From Dirofilaria immitis (Eukaryota > Nematoda > Chromadorea > Rhabditida > Onchocercidae): a stretch of DNA of 64,000 nt. The DNA lies in the NCBI GenBank assembly GCA_024305405.1, contig JAKNDB010000108.1:1489501-1553500 (forward strand). The letters are read 5' to 3'. Made by a program: the position numbers and the translations under genes. Every line of letters starts with the position of its first letter. Within the stretch, counting starts at the first letter, position 1. A model generated the notes under the pieces. That model was not told where the DNA came from, did not search any database, and worked only from the letters and a program-made list of their open reading frames with translations. Of the stretch, positions 50,277 through 60,490 are shown piece by piece.

Positions 50277-53200
50277 AAAATATAAAATATTATCATAGTC
50301 TATTTATGTATATATATTATAAATATGATATATTTATTTTTCTGACTTTTATGAATGAAAAATTTTTTCAAATAATTTTTATTTCCTTCGCCTTTCTTTT
50401 GTTTCTTTCGTTTCCAATTATTTTTAGTAATTCGAATATATATTTAATAATTTTAATAAATTTTATAAGTTTATATATCATAAAATATATCATATCATCA
50501 ATTATTATCATATCATAAATTATCACAGATACATTTATATAATACATTATGAAATATAAATTATTTTAATACTAATTTATGAATAAGAAAAATTTTTTAG
50601 AAATTTTCAATTTTTCAAATTATTCTTTCTTTTTTTTCAAATTTTTTTTAATTTGGAATTTAAATTTTTGTTATTTCAAATTAATTATATTATTTGAAAT
50701 AATTATTATATTTATAGGATGCACCATCACAAACTTATTATCGTATTTTGGCAGATTTTAGTGGTACACAACATTATCAATCATATTCATATCCAATTGT
50801 TTCACCAAATCCAACAAAATTTTTATTTGTTTTTATAAGGTACTGTACTGTGAAATTATTTAATTTTATATCTAAAATATTTTAATTATTTATTCATTTT
50901 GAGTATAATAATTTAAGTATAAAATTAATTTCTGTATGATAAAGAAATTGAATGAATGAGATAAATGAATGGAAATATTTTATAATTGTAATTTTTGAAT
51001 GTAATAATATAATTAAGAAATTAATTTTTCGTATGATAATAGCAAATTGAATAAATGAATAAATGAAATTAATGGATGAATTAAATAATAATTTGAACTT
51101 ATATAATGAATAAGAATTTGAAAAAATTATTCGATTAAGAATTTGTAAACTTCTTAATTGAATAATTTGAACTTATATAATGAATAAGAATTTGAAAAAA
51201 TTATTGAAAATTTAATTAATTATTCGTAAGATCACGAAGTTCCACAAAAGAAGATGTGATAACCGATCGAGCATTTATTTATCGAATTAATGTTACCAAT
51301 GTTGGTGAGCAATCAGGTGGTGCATCAACATGTTTACAATGTCCAAAATATAATGGAAAATGTGTACATTGTTTAGCTGGTGAATATATCACTGAAAAGG
51401 TATGAAATTTTATTTACACTTTTTTTTCTTTTTTTTTTATTATTTCTTTTTAATTTTTAAGTTTTCGATTTCAAATTTTTTTTCGTTTTTGTTTACATAT
51501 AATATAATACATGCGATATTTCTTTTTTTTTTTTTTTTCAATATATTATTCAATTTCAAAAAAATTTTTTCTTTTGTTTACATATATTTTCTTTTGTTTA
51601 CATATATGTTTCTTTGTTTACGTATATATTTTTGTTTACCTATATATTTTTTTGTTTACTTGTATATTTCTTGCCAACGTGTATTTTTTTCGTTTATGTA
51701 TATATTTTTATTTACATGTATATTTTTTATTTACATGTATATTTTTTGTTTACGTGTATATTTCTTTGCCTGCCTGCGTGTGCATTTCTTATCATTGCGT
51801 ATATTTTTTGTTTGCGTTTATATTTTTTGTCAACGTGTATATTTTTCGTTTACGTATATAATTTTTATTTACGTGTATGTCTTTACATGTATGTCTTTTG
51901 TTTACATACATGTTTTTTGTTTACGCGTATGTTTTTATTTACGTGTATAACTTTTGTTTACACGTGTATTTTTTGTTTACTGTTTTTTTCGCATATGACA
52001 TATTTTTCAGTTTCAAAAAAAAATTTTTTTGTTTACATATATATTTGTTGTTTATATACAGTATACCTTAACTTTTTTTAATACAATGTGAAAAGGAAAG
52101 GATATTAAACAATATTTATTTTTATTTTTTTTTTATTTGAAAAAGTTTTTTGTTTTTTGTTAAACTATTTATTATTATTAAAATATTAAATTAATTAATT
52201 ATTACATATTTATTTACACTTTCATTAATTTGTTTATATATCTCATTTATGTTTATTTGTCTCATTTTATGTTTATTTGTCTCATTTTATGTTTATTTGT
52301 CTCATTTTATGTTTGTTTGTCTCATTTATGTTTATATATCGCATTTATTTGGAAAGAATTTTTTTTTTTTTATTAATACTAAAATTAATAGAATTATTAA
52401 AATATTAATTAATTCTATTAAAATTTATCATTTGTTACTTTTTATTAATTTATTATTTTGTTTCATTTTTTTCACCCAATTTTTGATGAGAAAATAAAAT
52501 TGATTATAAAATATTAATTAATTAATTATATTTAAGTATTCAAAGCAATTAATTAAGAATTAATTATATTTAAATATTTGCTTTTTTATACGAAAATAAA
52601 CTGATATTAAAAATTTTGATTAATTCTATTTATATATTCAAATTTTTTCCGATTTCACTATGAATACATTAATTGTTTACGTAATAATAATTTTAAATGC
52701 ATTAATTGTTTACTTAATAATAATTTCAGGAATAAATGATAAGAAATATTTTTATAATCCTTTAATTATATAATTAATAAAATAATTATTAAGTAAAAAT
52801 TAATGTATTAATTGCGAAAAAAAACAGGCAAAAATTTGAATAATACTTAAAGTTAGATAGAAATACAACTTTCTTTTAATTTTAAATTAAAATTGATAAA
52901 TAAATGATAAATGATAAATGATAAGATTTTTTTTTCAGACAAATGAATGTAAAAATGTCCAAATGGATTAATATTGAATACGACAAGTGATCGAATGGGT
53001 ATTAAAAGTTGTATACCATGCGGTCCAAATCTTATCTCAAATGATAGTATTCGATGCATATCAGATGGTATATTGATATTGGAAAATGATACTATCAATA
53101 AAACATATCATTTTAATTTTACTTATTTTTTTAATCGGTATTTATTTAAATTTTCTGCAATTTAATTATCACTTTCTTTTTTCCTTAAATTAAATATTTT

Positions 53201-56200
53201 ATTTAATTAAAATTAATTTTCGTATATTTTTATTTATCAATTTTCTTTTTTATAATTATTATTTTTCTAAATACTTCTTGCTTATTTAAATTAATTTTTA
53301 AGTAATCAATTATTATATATATATATTTGTATTTTTAAATTAATTCTTGTAGATTTTATAATTAATTTCGTATATTTTAAATTAATTTTATTATATTTAA
53401 ATTGCATTTTATTATTTTTATTTTAATCAATTTCAAAACTGTTTTTTTCTTTTAAAAATTGACATTTTACAATTAATTTAAAATACATATTGTGCTTTTA
53501 TTTCATAATATACAAATTAATAATAAATTAAATTATTAATTAATTAATTAATAATTTAATTTCTAGTACATTTACCGCCGAAGGTGTTAAAGTATTTGCA
53601 CATGAAGGTATATCATATTTTCATTTATATAATATTTCACTTTTAACTGAAAATGGCGCAAATTGTAAGGAAACTTATCAATCATCAGACTATGATAGTT
53701 CATCATTATCCTACAGTATACAAACAAATCAAGTAATTATTAATTTCTTTTCTTTTCTTTTTTTTTTTTGCTTTTATTAAATTTCTATTAATTAATTGAT
53801 TTAAGTAATTCGATTATTAATTTTAGGAAATTAATCGTAATAATTATTAGAATTAAATTTTATTTAAAACAAAAAAATTTTTTTAAAAATTAAAAAATTT
53901 TATTTATTAATTACATACGTATGTATAAATTAGATTAATTAAATTTCGTAAAATTAAATTGCAAAATTTTTACTCAAATAATTATTAAATTAAATTTATT
54001 AAATCAAATTTATTTAGATAAAAAAGTTATCATTATGAATAAATTTTTGAAATAATTCGAAATGAATTAAATTTAATTAATTGAATTTTGTAAATTAAAA
54101 AAAAATTTTAACTCAGATAATTATTAAATTAAATTTATTAAATCAAATTTATTAAATCAAATTTATTTATCATTATGGAAAGATTTTTTGAAATAATTCG
54201 AAATCAATTAAATGCACAATTAAATTTAATTAATTGAATTTTGTAAAATTAAAATATAAAATTTTTACTCAAATAATTATTAAATTTAATTTATTCTAAA
54301 AATAAAAAGGTGTTATCAGTAGTTTTTCATCACTTTTTTTTTTTTTTTGATAGGATCAAGATGATAATGGAATTGTCAATGCGTATATTTGTCGTTCAAC
54401 AGCATTCCCGATGATGCATTCTACCGCAAATATCACACAACGTCTTTTTTATCTTGCACCTGTCATGTATATTATTTTTGTTTAATTAAATTCTAAAATT
54501 TAAATTCCAAAAATTTTAAATCCTTAAAATAAGCTAACTTTTAATTTTCAAAATTTTTTTCCAAATTTTTTTGTTTTTTCAAATTCAAATTAAAATTTTT
54601 AATTTTCAGTTTTTTTAAATTCAAAAATAAAATTTAAATTCAATTTTACATTTTAAATTCGAATTAGAAATTTCTAACTATTATTTTTTTACATTCGAAT
54701 TAAATCCTTTCTAATCAAATTTGAGTTAAAATTTCAAACTTTTTTCCATAAATTTGAGTTAGAATTGCTAATTTTTTTCAACTCAAATTAGAGTTTTCTA
54801 GTTTTTATATCTTCAAATTCAAATTCAAATTATTTTTTTAATTTTTCTCATTTAATTTATTGGTTCATTTTTTTGTAAATTTATTGATTCATTTTATCAT
54901 TGGTGATTCAATATGATTAATAATTTTTATAGAATTGGTGATAAAATTTTGGCTATAACACCTGAACGAGAATTAAATGAACATGTCAAATTAACGGATC
55001 GAGAATTTGATATCGATTGTTTGTTTATAAAAAGAATTTTTTTTTTTCAATATATGTTTTTAAGAAAAAATTAACTTGATATCGGAATAATTAAATTGTA
55101 ATTAAATTTTAAATTTTAGTAATTGAATAATGATTTACTTATTTATTTTTTTCAGCAAATAATACAAATAGCGAATCACCAGATATTCATTTTTACTTTG
55201 GCTCATCTGGCCCATCAACACAACTTTGCTCACATGGTGTTTATACTGCTGTTACATTGAAATGTGATCCACGACAAACTACCGAACCATTGGTAATTAA
55301 TTAATTAATTAAGTAATTAATTAATTATTTTAAATATTCATTTAAAATTCAAAAAATTACGATTTACAATTTTTGATTTTGAAATTTAAATTTATTTTTT
55401 TAGTCCTTATAATCATTTATAAATTTGTAATATTCTTTTAAATATACTATACATATTTGAGTATTTAATTCATATGAAAATAAAATTATTAAGCAAATTT
55501 TTGTATAAATTATTTAATTTAACCAAATTTATTATTGAATTTTTAATTCGATTAAATTAAATTTTTTTATTAAATTAATTAAACAATTACTTTGATTTGT
55601 AATTTTTTAATTTGAATTTAAAATATTCTTTTAATTTAATTTATATTTTTCCAATTTAAATCTAAAATATTCTTTTAATATGCATTTTGTTTACTTAAAC
55701 ATTTGATTTATATGAATTAAAATATCAGGCAAGCTTTAGCAAATTAAGTAATTTAATTCCAATTTTTATTTAGTTTGTTAAATTAATTAAAACTTTTTTC
55801 AGGTAAAACTTCCAAGTAATTGTCCGGATGGTACATGTGATGGTTGCTTATATCATATTATCATTTATTCATCACATGCATGTCCTATTTGTACTGATAA
55901 TGATTATAGCATAATTAAAGGTGAATGTATTAATGGAATGCAATCAGTACATAGTATACCGGCAAGGTAAGACTTGAATTATCTAATGGTTAATTTTAAA
56001 AAAAAATTTCAATTTAAATTATATATTAGATAAGATAAGTTTAACTGATAAAATATTTGAATTCAATTTTATTTTGCTAACTTATTTTTAATTTAAATTA
56101 ATTTTAAGTTATTGTATTTCGATGAATATGCAAAAAAGGAACGAATAGAAGCATGTTCAACATTAACATTACGTTTACAACTTCTTATCTTTGCAATTAT

Positions 56201-56721
56201 CTTAACAGTAATTGGATTATGTATTATCATTGTTATGGCATATCGAAAAAATAAAAGGTTATCGTACTTCTTTTTTTTTTGAGTAAAATTTCATTTTAAA
56301 TGAATATTAGGTTTTTTTGGCCAACCTGGATCATAAATATAAATATAATTTTTTTTTTTTTAGTCTCGAATATAAATATATGAAATTGGTAGAATGGAAG
56401 GATAATGCGAAAGATTTGCGATCACTTGGCGCAGAAACATGTGGAGTGGAAGATGATGATGATAATGATGATGATGATGATGATGATGGCGAAGTTTAAA
56501 TTTCTTTTTTTTTTTTGAAAAAGAATTTTATAAAAATTAAGCTATAAATATTAGCTATTTTATTTTCGTTCATATAATTTATAGGATCAGGATCGTATAT
56601 TTTTGCTCGAAAAAATCGTCGATCATATCGAGAATATAGGAAGGAACGGAATTTATCGTATAAAGGTGATCGAGAAGATAGTGGACAAACACCATTTGTT
56701 CCATTGGAACAAGCTGATTGA
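37647..56721 (+). CDS. ELAPOR/EIG121-family cysteine-rich transmembrane receptor
   Basis: Exons: 37647-37697, 38002-38185, 42658-42854, 43635-43700, 43827-43968, 44305-44487, 44954-45141, 45885-46031, 46186-46337, 47486-47596, 48501-48608, 49212-49450, 50718-50839, 51231-51399, 52939-53137, 53567-53732, 54354-54466, 54933-55018, 55156-55292, 55803-55966, 56109-56257, 56364-56493, 56585-56721. The protein is about 1,110 residues (human ELAPOR1 is 1,013). Order: signal peptide ([10 protein letters not shown]), a nematode-specific-looking stretch, [41 protein letters not shown], ephrin-receptor-like cysteine modules ([17 protein letters not shown]), NTLPPNM, MRH-like region, CPDGTCDGC, helix [19 protein letters not shown], cytosolic LEYKYMKLV and an acidic tail. 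Family members are endosome/lysosome-associated membrane proteins linked to autophagy. Single missing bases occur in exons 3, 10, 15, 21 and probably 22. Exon 3's start is the weakest call. Confidence 0.9.
38415..38620. repeat. Two-copy direct repeat, about 105-110 bp
   Basis: GCA(TTA/CTA)CCATTTTATCTTTA through TTATAATCATTTTTGATAATTTGATAAAA occurs twice. It lies in the long intron 2 of the ELAPOR-like gene. Confidence 0.8.
39120..39425. other. Less AT-rich island of unknown nature in ELAPOR-like intron 2
   Basis: Base composition rises abruptly here (GAGGGGCTAAGATGAAATTC, GATGAGTAGCGCAGCATTAG, GCCTGAGCAACGGTGGCTTG). A short plus-strand frame near 39310 reads [16 protein letters not shown] before a stop. 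I recognise neither a protein nor a structural RNA. It may be a decayed insertion or a non-coding RNA. Confidence 0.35.
39440..39945. repeat. Tandem repeat, about 130-150 bp, 3 copies
   Basis: Each copy has TTTATTCGTTTGTTTATT-like sequence, ATTACTTTTGCATTCGTCTA, TTGACATTTGTATCGT, AATTAAGCAATATTTACGTG and ATTACGCCAACTAGT. Intronic. Confidence 0.8.
40305..40715. repeat. Degenerate tandem repeat, about 110-120 bp, 3-4 copies
   Basis: Blocks TATTGAAATGTTAATACCTG, AAGTTTGTATTAATTAATTT and CGATATTCTCGAGAGTTTTA repeat in order. Intronic in the ELAPOR-like gene. Confidence 0.75.
40831..40853. repeat. (GA)n microsatellite
   Basis: Pure AGAGAG run of about 23 bases in ELAPOR-like intron 2. Confidence 0.95.
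42220..42665. repeat. Degenerate tandem repeat, about 100-115 bp, 4-5 copies, abutting an exon
   Basis: Each copy has GATAATTATTTCTATTTAAG, TATTATTAAGTATTTGATTA and ATATCGTTTAATTTTATCAA blocks. The last copy ends in TTTTTATTAAG, used here as the acceptor of exon 3, and the repeat text continues into the first bases of that exon. This is why the exon's 5' end is doubtful. Confidence 0.75.
42990..43625. repeat. Degenerate tandem repeat, about 150-160 bp, 4 copies
   Basis: Copies share TCTAATCATAATTTTAAGGC, AATTTAAATTAAATCATATT and ATAATCAATTATTAATATTC blocks. It fills the intron between exons 3 and 4 of the ELAPOR-like gene. Confidence 0.75.
44008..44151 (+). pseudogene. Orphan coding-like island inside an ELAPOR-like intron
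   Basis: One frame reads [14 protein letters not shown], a TAG stop, then [20 protein letters not shown] and [12 protein letters not shown] before TAA and an A-run. Charged composition, codon usage and lower AT content look like a real protein. It is not in phase with the flanking host exons (joining at 44053 gives an early stop), and the host reads correctly without it. I do not recognise the family. It could be a truncated processed pseudogene or a nested exon whose partners are unseen. Confidence 0.45.
45545..45884. repeat. Tandem repeat, about 110-120 bp, 3 copies, ending at an exon acceptor
   Basis: The unit holds CAAGTAGCCAAGTAATAAAG, CCAAGTTTTGC(T/A)CA and TTTCTTGACCATATGTCAGT. The third copy is modified to ACAATTCTTGCAG and so becomes the acceptor of the exon starting at 45885. 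Open frames at 45611-45805 come from this repeat. Confidence 0.8.
47025..47300. repeat. Tandem repeat, about 70-75 bp, 4 copies
   Basis: Each copy has TATCAATGATAATAAATGAT, AATAATTTTTCTAATCAAAA and AGAAGAGAAATAAATAAATC with variable (TA)n spacers. Intronic. Confidence 0.85.
47875..48300. repeat. Tandem repeat with arrays of TTGACCTTTG (nuclear-receptor half sites)
   Basis: Four diverged copies of a roughly 100-bp unit: TTGACCTTTGGGATGCACAG, AAACTCCCATCATAGGATTA and GAATATATTTCTTTCGTCTT. Inside them the decamer TTGACCTTTG repeats head to tail, giving TGACCT half sites spaced by four bases (DR4), most clearly at about 48050-48085 and 48251-48290. Intronic, ahead of exon 48501. The minus-strand frame at 47977-48210 is an artefact of it. 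Confidence 0.8.
49535..50290. repeat. Tandem repeat, about 170-180 bp, 4 copies with (TA)n cores
   Basis: Each copy begins AATTCGAATACATATTTAAA, continues with AATTTTAATAAATTGTACAA, ATATCATATCATATCATA and TTATCATACATATATATA, and ends with a GTATTTATATATATATTAT block. A fifth partial copy is at about 50425-50530. The longest (TA)n is at 50225-50270. Intronic in the ELAPOR-like gene. Confidence 0.85.
51575..51990. repeat. Minisatellite, about 20-21 bp unit, about 20 copies
   Basis: The unit is TTTGTTTACGTGTATATTTT with variants TTATTTACATGTATA and CGTTTACGTATATAT. The unit is close to 21 bp and has no frequent stops, so all three plus-strand frames (51402-52081) stay open as F/V/Y/C/I strings of up to 182 codons. 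These are not genes: they lie inside an ELAPOR-like intron and have no start context or complexity. Confidence 0.9.
52240..52340. repeat. Tandem repeat, 21 bp, 4-5 copies
   Basis: TTTATGTTTATTTGTCTCAT repeats head to tail. Intronic. Confidence 0.9.
53960..54300. repeat. Degenerate tandem repeat, about 120 bp, 3 copies
   Basis: ACTCAAATAATTATTAAATT, AAATTTATTAAATCAAATTT and TGAAATAATTCGAAATGAAT blocks recur in order. It lies in the intron before the exon at 54354. Confidence 0.75.
56449..56487 (+). repeat. (GAT)n coding microsatellite in the ELAPOR-like cytosolic tail
   Basis: GATGATGATGATAATGATGA-type triplets encode an Asp run with one Asn, directly before the last intron. It is a likely site of length polymorphism. 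Confidence 0.85.
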
Positions 56722-56986
56722 TTGATGAAAATAATGATTGTAATGATAAATAATGATAACAATGATGTTGATAGCTATAATTATCAAGTAATGCTTGGAA
56801 TTTTTCACTAAATTTGCATATATGAAATGAAAAATTAAGCATATTTTGCTATTATTTCATTACTAAATTAATTCGAAATAAGTTAATTAAATTAATATTA
56901 TCAGTACAATATTTTAATTAAAGCAATTCCTATTATTGTAATGGAAATTGAAAGAGGAGAAGAATTTATAAAATCAATAATTATTG

Positions 56987-56992
56987 AATAAA
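56987..56992 (+). terminator. Candidate poly(A) signal of the ELAPOR-like gene
   Basis: AATAAA lies 266 bases after the stop codon. Confidence 0.4.
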
Positions 56993-57589
56993 TATTTGTA
57001 ATTCAAATGTATATGAATTAAAATTATGTATTTAATTAAACAACTGCAAAACATAGATATAAAATTATTTTAAATAAATTTGTATGAAATTTATTCAAAA
57101 ATGTAAATATATAATATTCAAAAATGAAAATGTTAATTTTTAATTTTGAGTAAACAATTCAAATTTAATTACATACATAAAGTATACGTATAATTCAATA
57201 TCATTTTCATTTTCATTTTTTTTTTTTTTAGAAATTTGCTTAAAAATCATACCGCATTTTTATTTATTGATATTTTTTGAATGTAAAAAATAATTAATCA
57301 TTGTCTATTGATAAGAAATTGATAAGGAATTGCTTTCTTTTTTCATTTTCTTTTAATTAATACGGATCAAACTAATTAACATATCTCTTGAATATTTCAT
57401 TTATATATATATATTTCTTTTTTCTCATAAATTTCTTCGTCTTCCGCTGTTTCCGTCATCTTTATCCCAAATATTGACACTATCCAGAAGAATTCCCGGA
57501 TTATCCAGTAACTGATACAATCATATACGTTTAATCTGGTTGTAAATCAATTTACTGATTACGGTCATAATCAAAATTTTCCTACTCAA

Positions 57590-57850
57590 TTAAACCGCTG
57601 GTAGTTTATTTTAATTTAAGATTCCGAAAACTGTTAGAGCATCCATTCCCGGAAAACTGATTTACGTATTCAATTTAATGAATTTGATTTATATCATCAG
57701 TTGCTAAAAATATTATCAGCAATTAAACCATTTGGTATTGGATTTTAAGATATTGATAGATTTAAATTTCTAGAATTGTTAATTCATCCATTCCGGAAAG
57801 GATTTATATAATCAATTTACTACTACCGGATACGGTTTACATTATAAGCC
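57590..57850. repeat. Two-copy degenerate repeat, about 125 bp, with CATTCCGGAAA motifs
   Basis: CATCCATTCC(C)GGAAAACTGATTTA and CCATTTGGTATTGGATTTTA-like blocks occur twice. TTCCGGAA palindromes recur up to about 57900. Confidence 0.55.
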
Positions 57851-58774
57851 ATTAATCAGCTGTCCAGTAATACTTTCCGGAATATTTATACTTTCTGGAA
57901 ATGATTTATATACATATATAAATGCTTATATTTTATTGCTTTAAAAATTATTGCATAATAAAATGTTTCGATTAATTGCAAAAAAAAAAAAAAAAAGAAG
58001 GACGAATTTTGTGAAATTTGATTTTTATACGAATTTTGCCAATTATATTCGAATAAATCGATTTTTCCTTTCTTTTTCTTTCAATTAAATATTAATTAAA
58101 ATTTTTGTTTATTAAAATAAATTAAAATTGCTAATTTAGACGAAAAGCAGAAATTTCATTTCTCATTTTTTTGTTTATTTGTTTACTTAAATTTACTTTC
58201 AGTTTTGTTTATAAAATGGCCAATTACTTTTGCATTATTTTTTTTTTTTTATTGTAATTTTATTGACTTCTATTTTATTTTGCTTTTTCCCTCCCCTCCC
58301 CGCCTCTCTCTTTCCCCTCATTCCTAATTAAATCCTCTTTTAATTATATTAAATGATAATAGAGTAATAAATTGATATTATTTTATCCTCTTCTAAGTAT
58401 ATCAATTATCAATGATAAATAATTATTTAGTCTGTTATGATGGATTATCTTATCAATCGCTGATAAAAAAGAAAAAAAATCATATCAATTTGTTAGTAAA
58501 ATAGCATGGAAGAGAAAGAAATAATGCAAATGTAATAGTAAAGTTCTTTTTTTTTTTAAATTTTTCTTTTTTTTTTCCTCTCGTGAAATCTATTAAATTT
58601 TTGTTTATTTTAATTTCTTTTTAAAATTATTTTTTCAAAACTTTTGAAAAATTTAATTACCTTGAAATTAAATTCATAAACGATTTTTCGCCATATCAAA
58701 TAATTATTTAATGCATAATAAATTATTATTAATAATGGAATTGAAGTTTTTAATAAGAAAAGATGGATACGAGA

Positions 58775-59175
58775 GAAATAGAGATGAAACTTTTCCCAGG
58801 TAAATGTTCTCAGAAGATAGACATGAGAGAAACAGAAATGAAACTTTTATCAGGTAGGTATGAAAAGAAAGAAAAGCGAAACTTTTATCGGGTGAGTATG
58901 AAAAGGAAGAAAAAGGAAACTTTTATCAGGTAAATTTTCCCAGAAGGTAGATATGAGAGAAACAAAAATGAAACTTTTTCCGGGTAAATTTTCTCAGGCG
59001 GTAGGTATGAAAGAAACAAAACGAAACTTTTATCAGGTAGGTATGAAAAGAAAGAAAAGCGAAACTTTTATCGGGTGAGTATGAAAAGGAAGAAAACGAA
59101 ACTTTTATCAGATAAATTTTCCCAGAAGGTAGATATGAAAGAAACAGAAATGAAACTTTTATCAGATGAATTTTT
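58775..59175. repeat. Minisatellite, about 40-bp unit in higher-order groups of three
   Basis: GAAACTTTTATCAGGTAGGT followed by ATGAAAAGAAAGAAAAGC repeats about ten times, with variants CCCAGAAGGTAGATATGAGA and CTCAGGCGGTAGGTATGAAA. Variants alternate so that a unit of about 120-240 bp recurs. The minus-strand frame at 58926-59213 reads this repeat and is not a gene. Confidence 0.9.
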
Positions 59176-60440
59176 CGGCTAACACTAGTAGGACATATTT
59201 TTGAAAATTGCATAATTTGAAAAATTCATGATAATTTTTTCTAAGTTTATTTTATTAATGATAATTAATTGATTCGTAAATAAATATCAAAAATAAATTC
59301 TAACTTATTAAGTCGGAATTAAAAAACTAAAATAGTTTGATTTCCGTTTAATGACATTAAATTTTACAATGATATAATGTAAGGATAAATTAAATTTAAT
59401 TTATTGAAAAAGCAACAATGAAAATATGTAAACAAATATATAAACATTGTGACAACGAATAAACAAAAATTATATGAAAAACGCATTACATATATGGCAG
59501 GTAATTATCATCATTATTATCATTAATAACATTATTATCAGTGGTGATATTTATGTGACATTTTTAAGACACTTTCAAACAGTAAAATCATACAATCCAA
59601 ATTAACAATTTATAGAAATTTACATTTCCATAAAAAATATAACTCAAGAACAAGTTTCAAGTTTTAAAGCTTGAAACTTGAAGTTTTAAGGTTGAAATTA
59701 TCAGCTAACTTCTTAGTATAATCGGTGTGATTCATAGAAATCGATTAATGTAATTTTTGATAAAAATTAAGTCCTATATTTAAGTTTTTCTTTTAATTTC
59801 AAATATGAATAAGTTAAAAATTATTAATTTTTTTCCACAAAATAATAACCAAAATCATAAATTGTAAGTAATAGAAGGGATGGAATTATTTGTTTTTTTC
59901 AAATTCAAGTAATTGATTTAATGATTACAATCATTATTAGATGGATGAAATTGATCAAACTAATGATCGATCATATTTAGATATAAATTATCATAATTTT
60001 TAAATTTATCTTTAAACGAAAAAATAAACAAGTATTACTAAATTCAGCTTTAATAATTAGTTCGAAAAAAATTAGTCCAATTAATTCAAATAATTTAAAT
60101 GTTTTTTTTTCATATTGCATATTTCCACCTATCAATTACTTACAATTGATAAACAAATTAATACTTTAGTGTTAATCATTAAATAATTATTTATCACAAT
60201 TTCATCATTCATCATTAATTTATTGATGATAAAATGTAAATAAAGCTTAAAAAAACGACAATTGATGAAAAGTTATCAAAGTGATAAAACCAATATTCAA
60301 AAGGTAACAGACATGTAATGAAAGAAAGTAAAAAAATCGAAAAAAAAACAAAAAAATAAACAAGAATGAAACAATTAAAAAATTAAAATTTAAAAAAAAA
60401 AGGAAGGGCAGTGAGAAACAAAAAAGCTTGGCCTATAATG

Positions 60441-60447
<7 letters not shown>

Positions 60448-60487
<40 letters not shown>
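60448..60487. repeat. (GA)n microsatellite
   Basis: About 40 bases of pure AGAGAG. Confidence 0.95.

Positions 60488-60490
<3 letters not shown>

Noticed and set aside
51402..52081. Overlapping frames of 64-182 codons resembling a hydrophobic membrane protein
   Set aside because: Made by a 21-bp minisatellite inside an intron of the ELAPOR-like gene, with all three frames open.
52853..53098. Minus-strand ORF of 81 codons
   Set aside because: It is antisense to a supported ELAPOR-like exon (52939-53137).
58926..59213. Minus-strand ORF of 95 codons
   Set aside because: Its repeated KVSFLFLSYLPSGKIYLI pattern is the translation of the 40-bp minisatellite.
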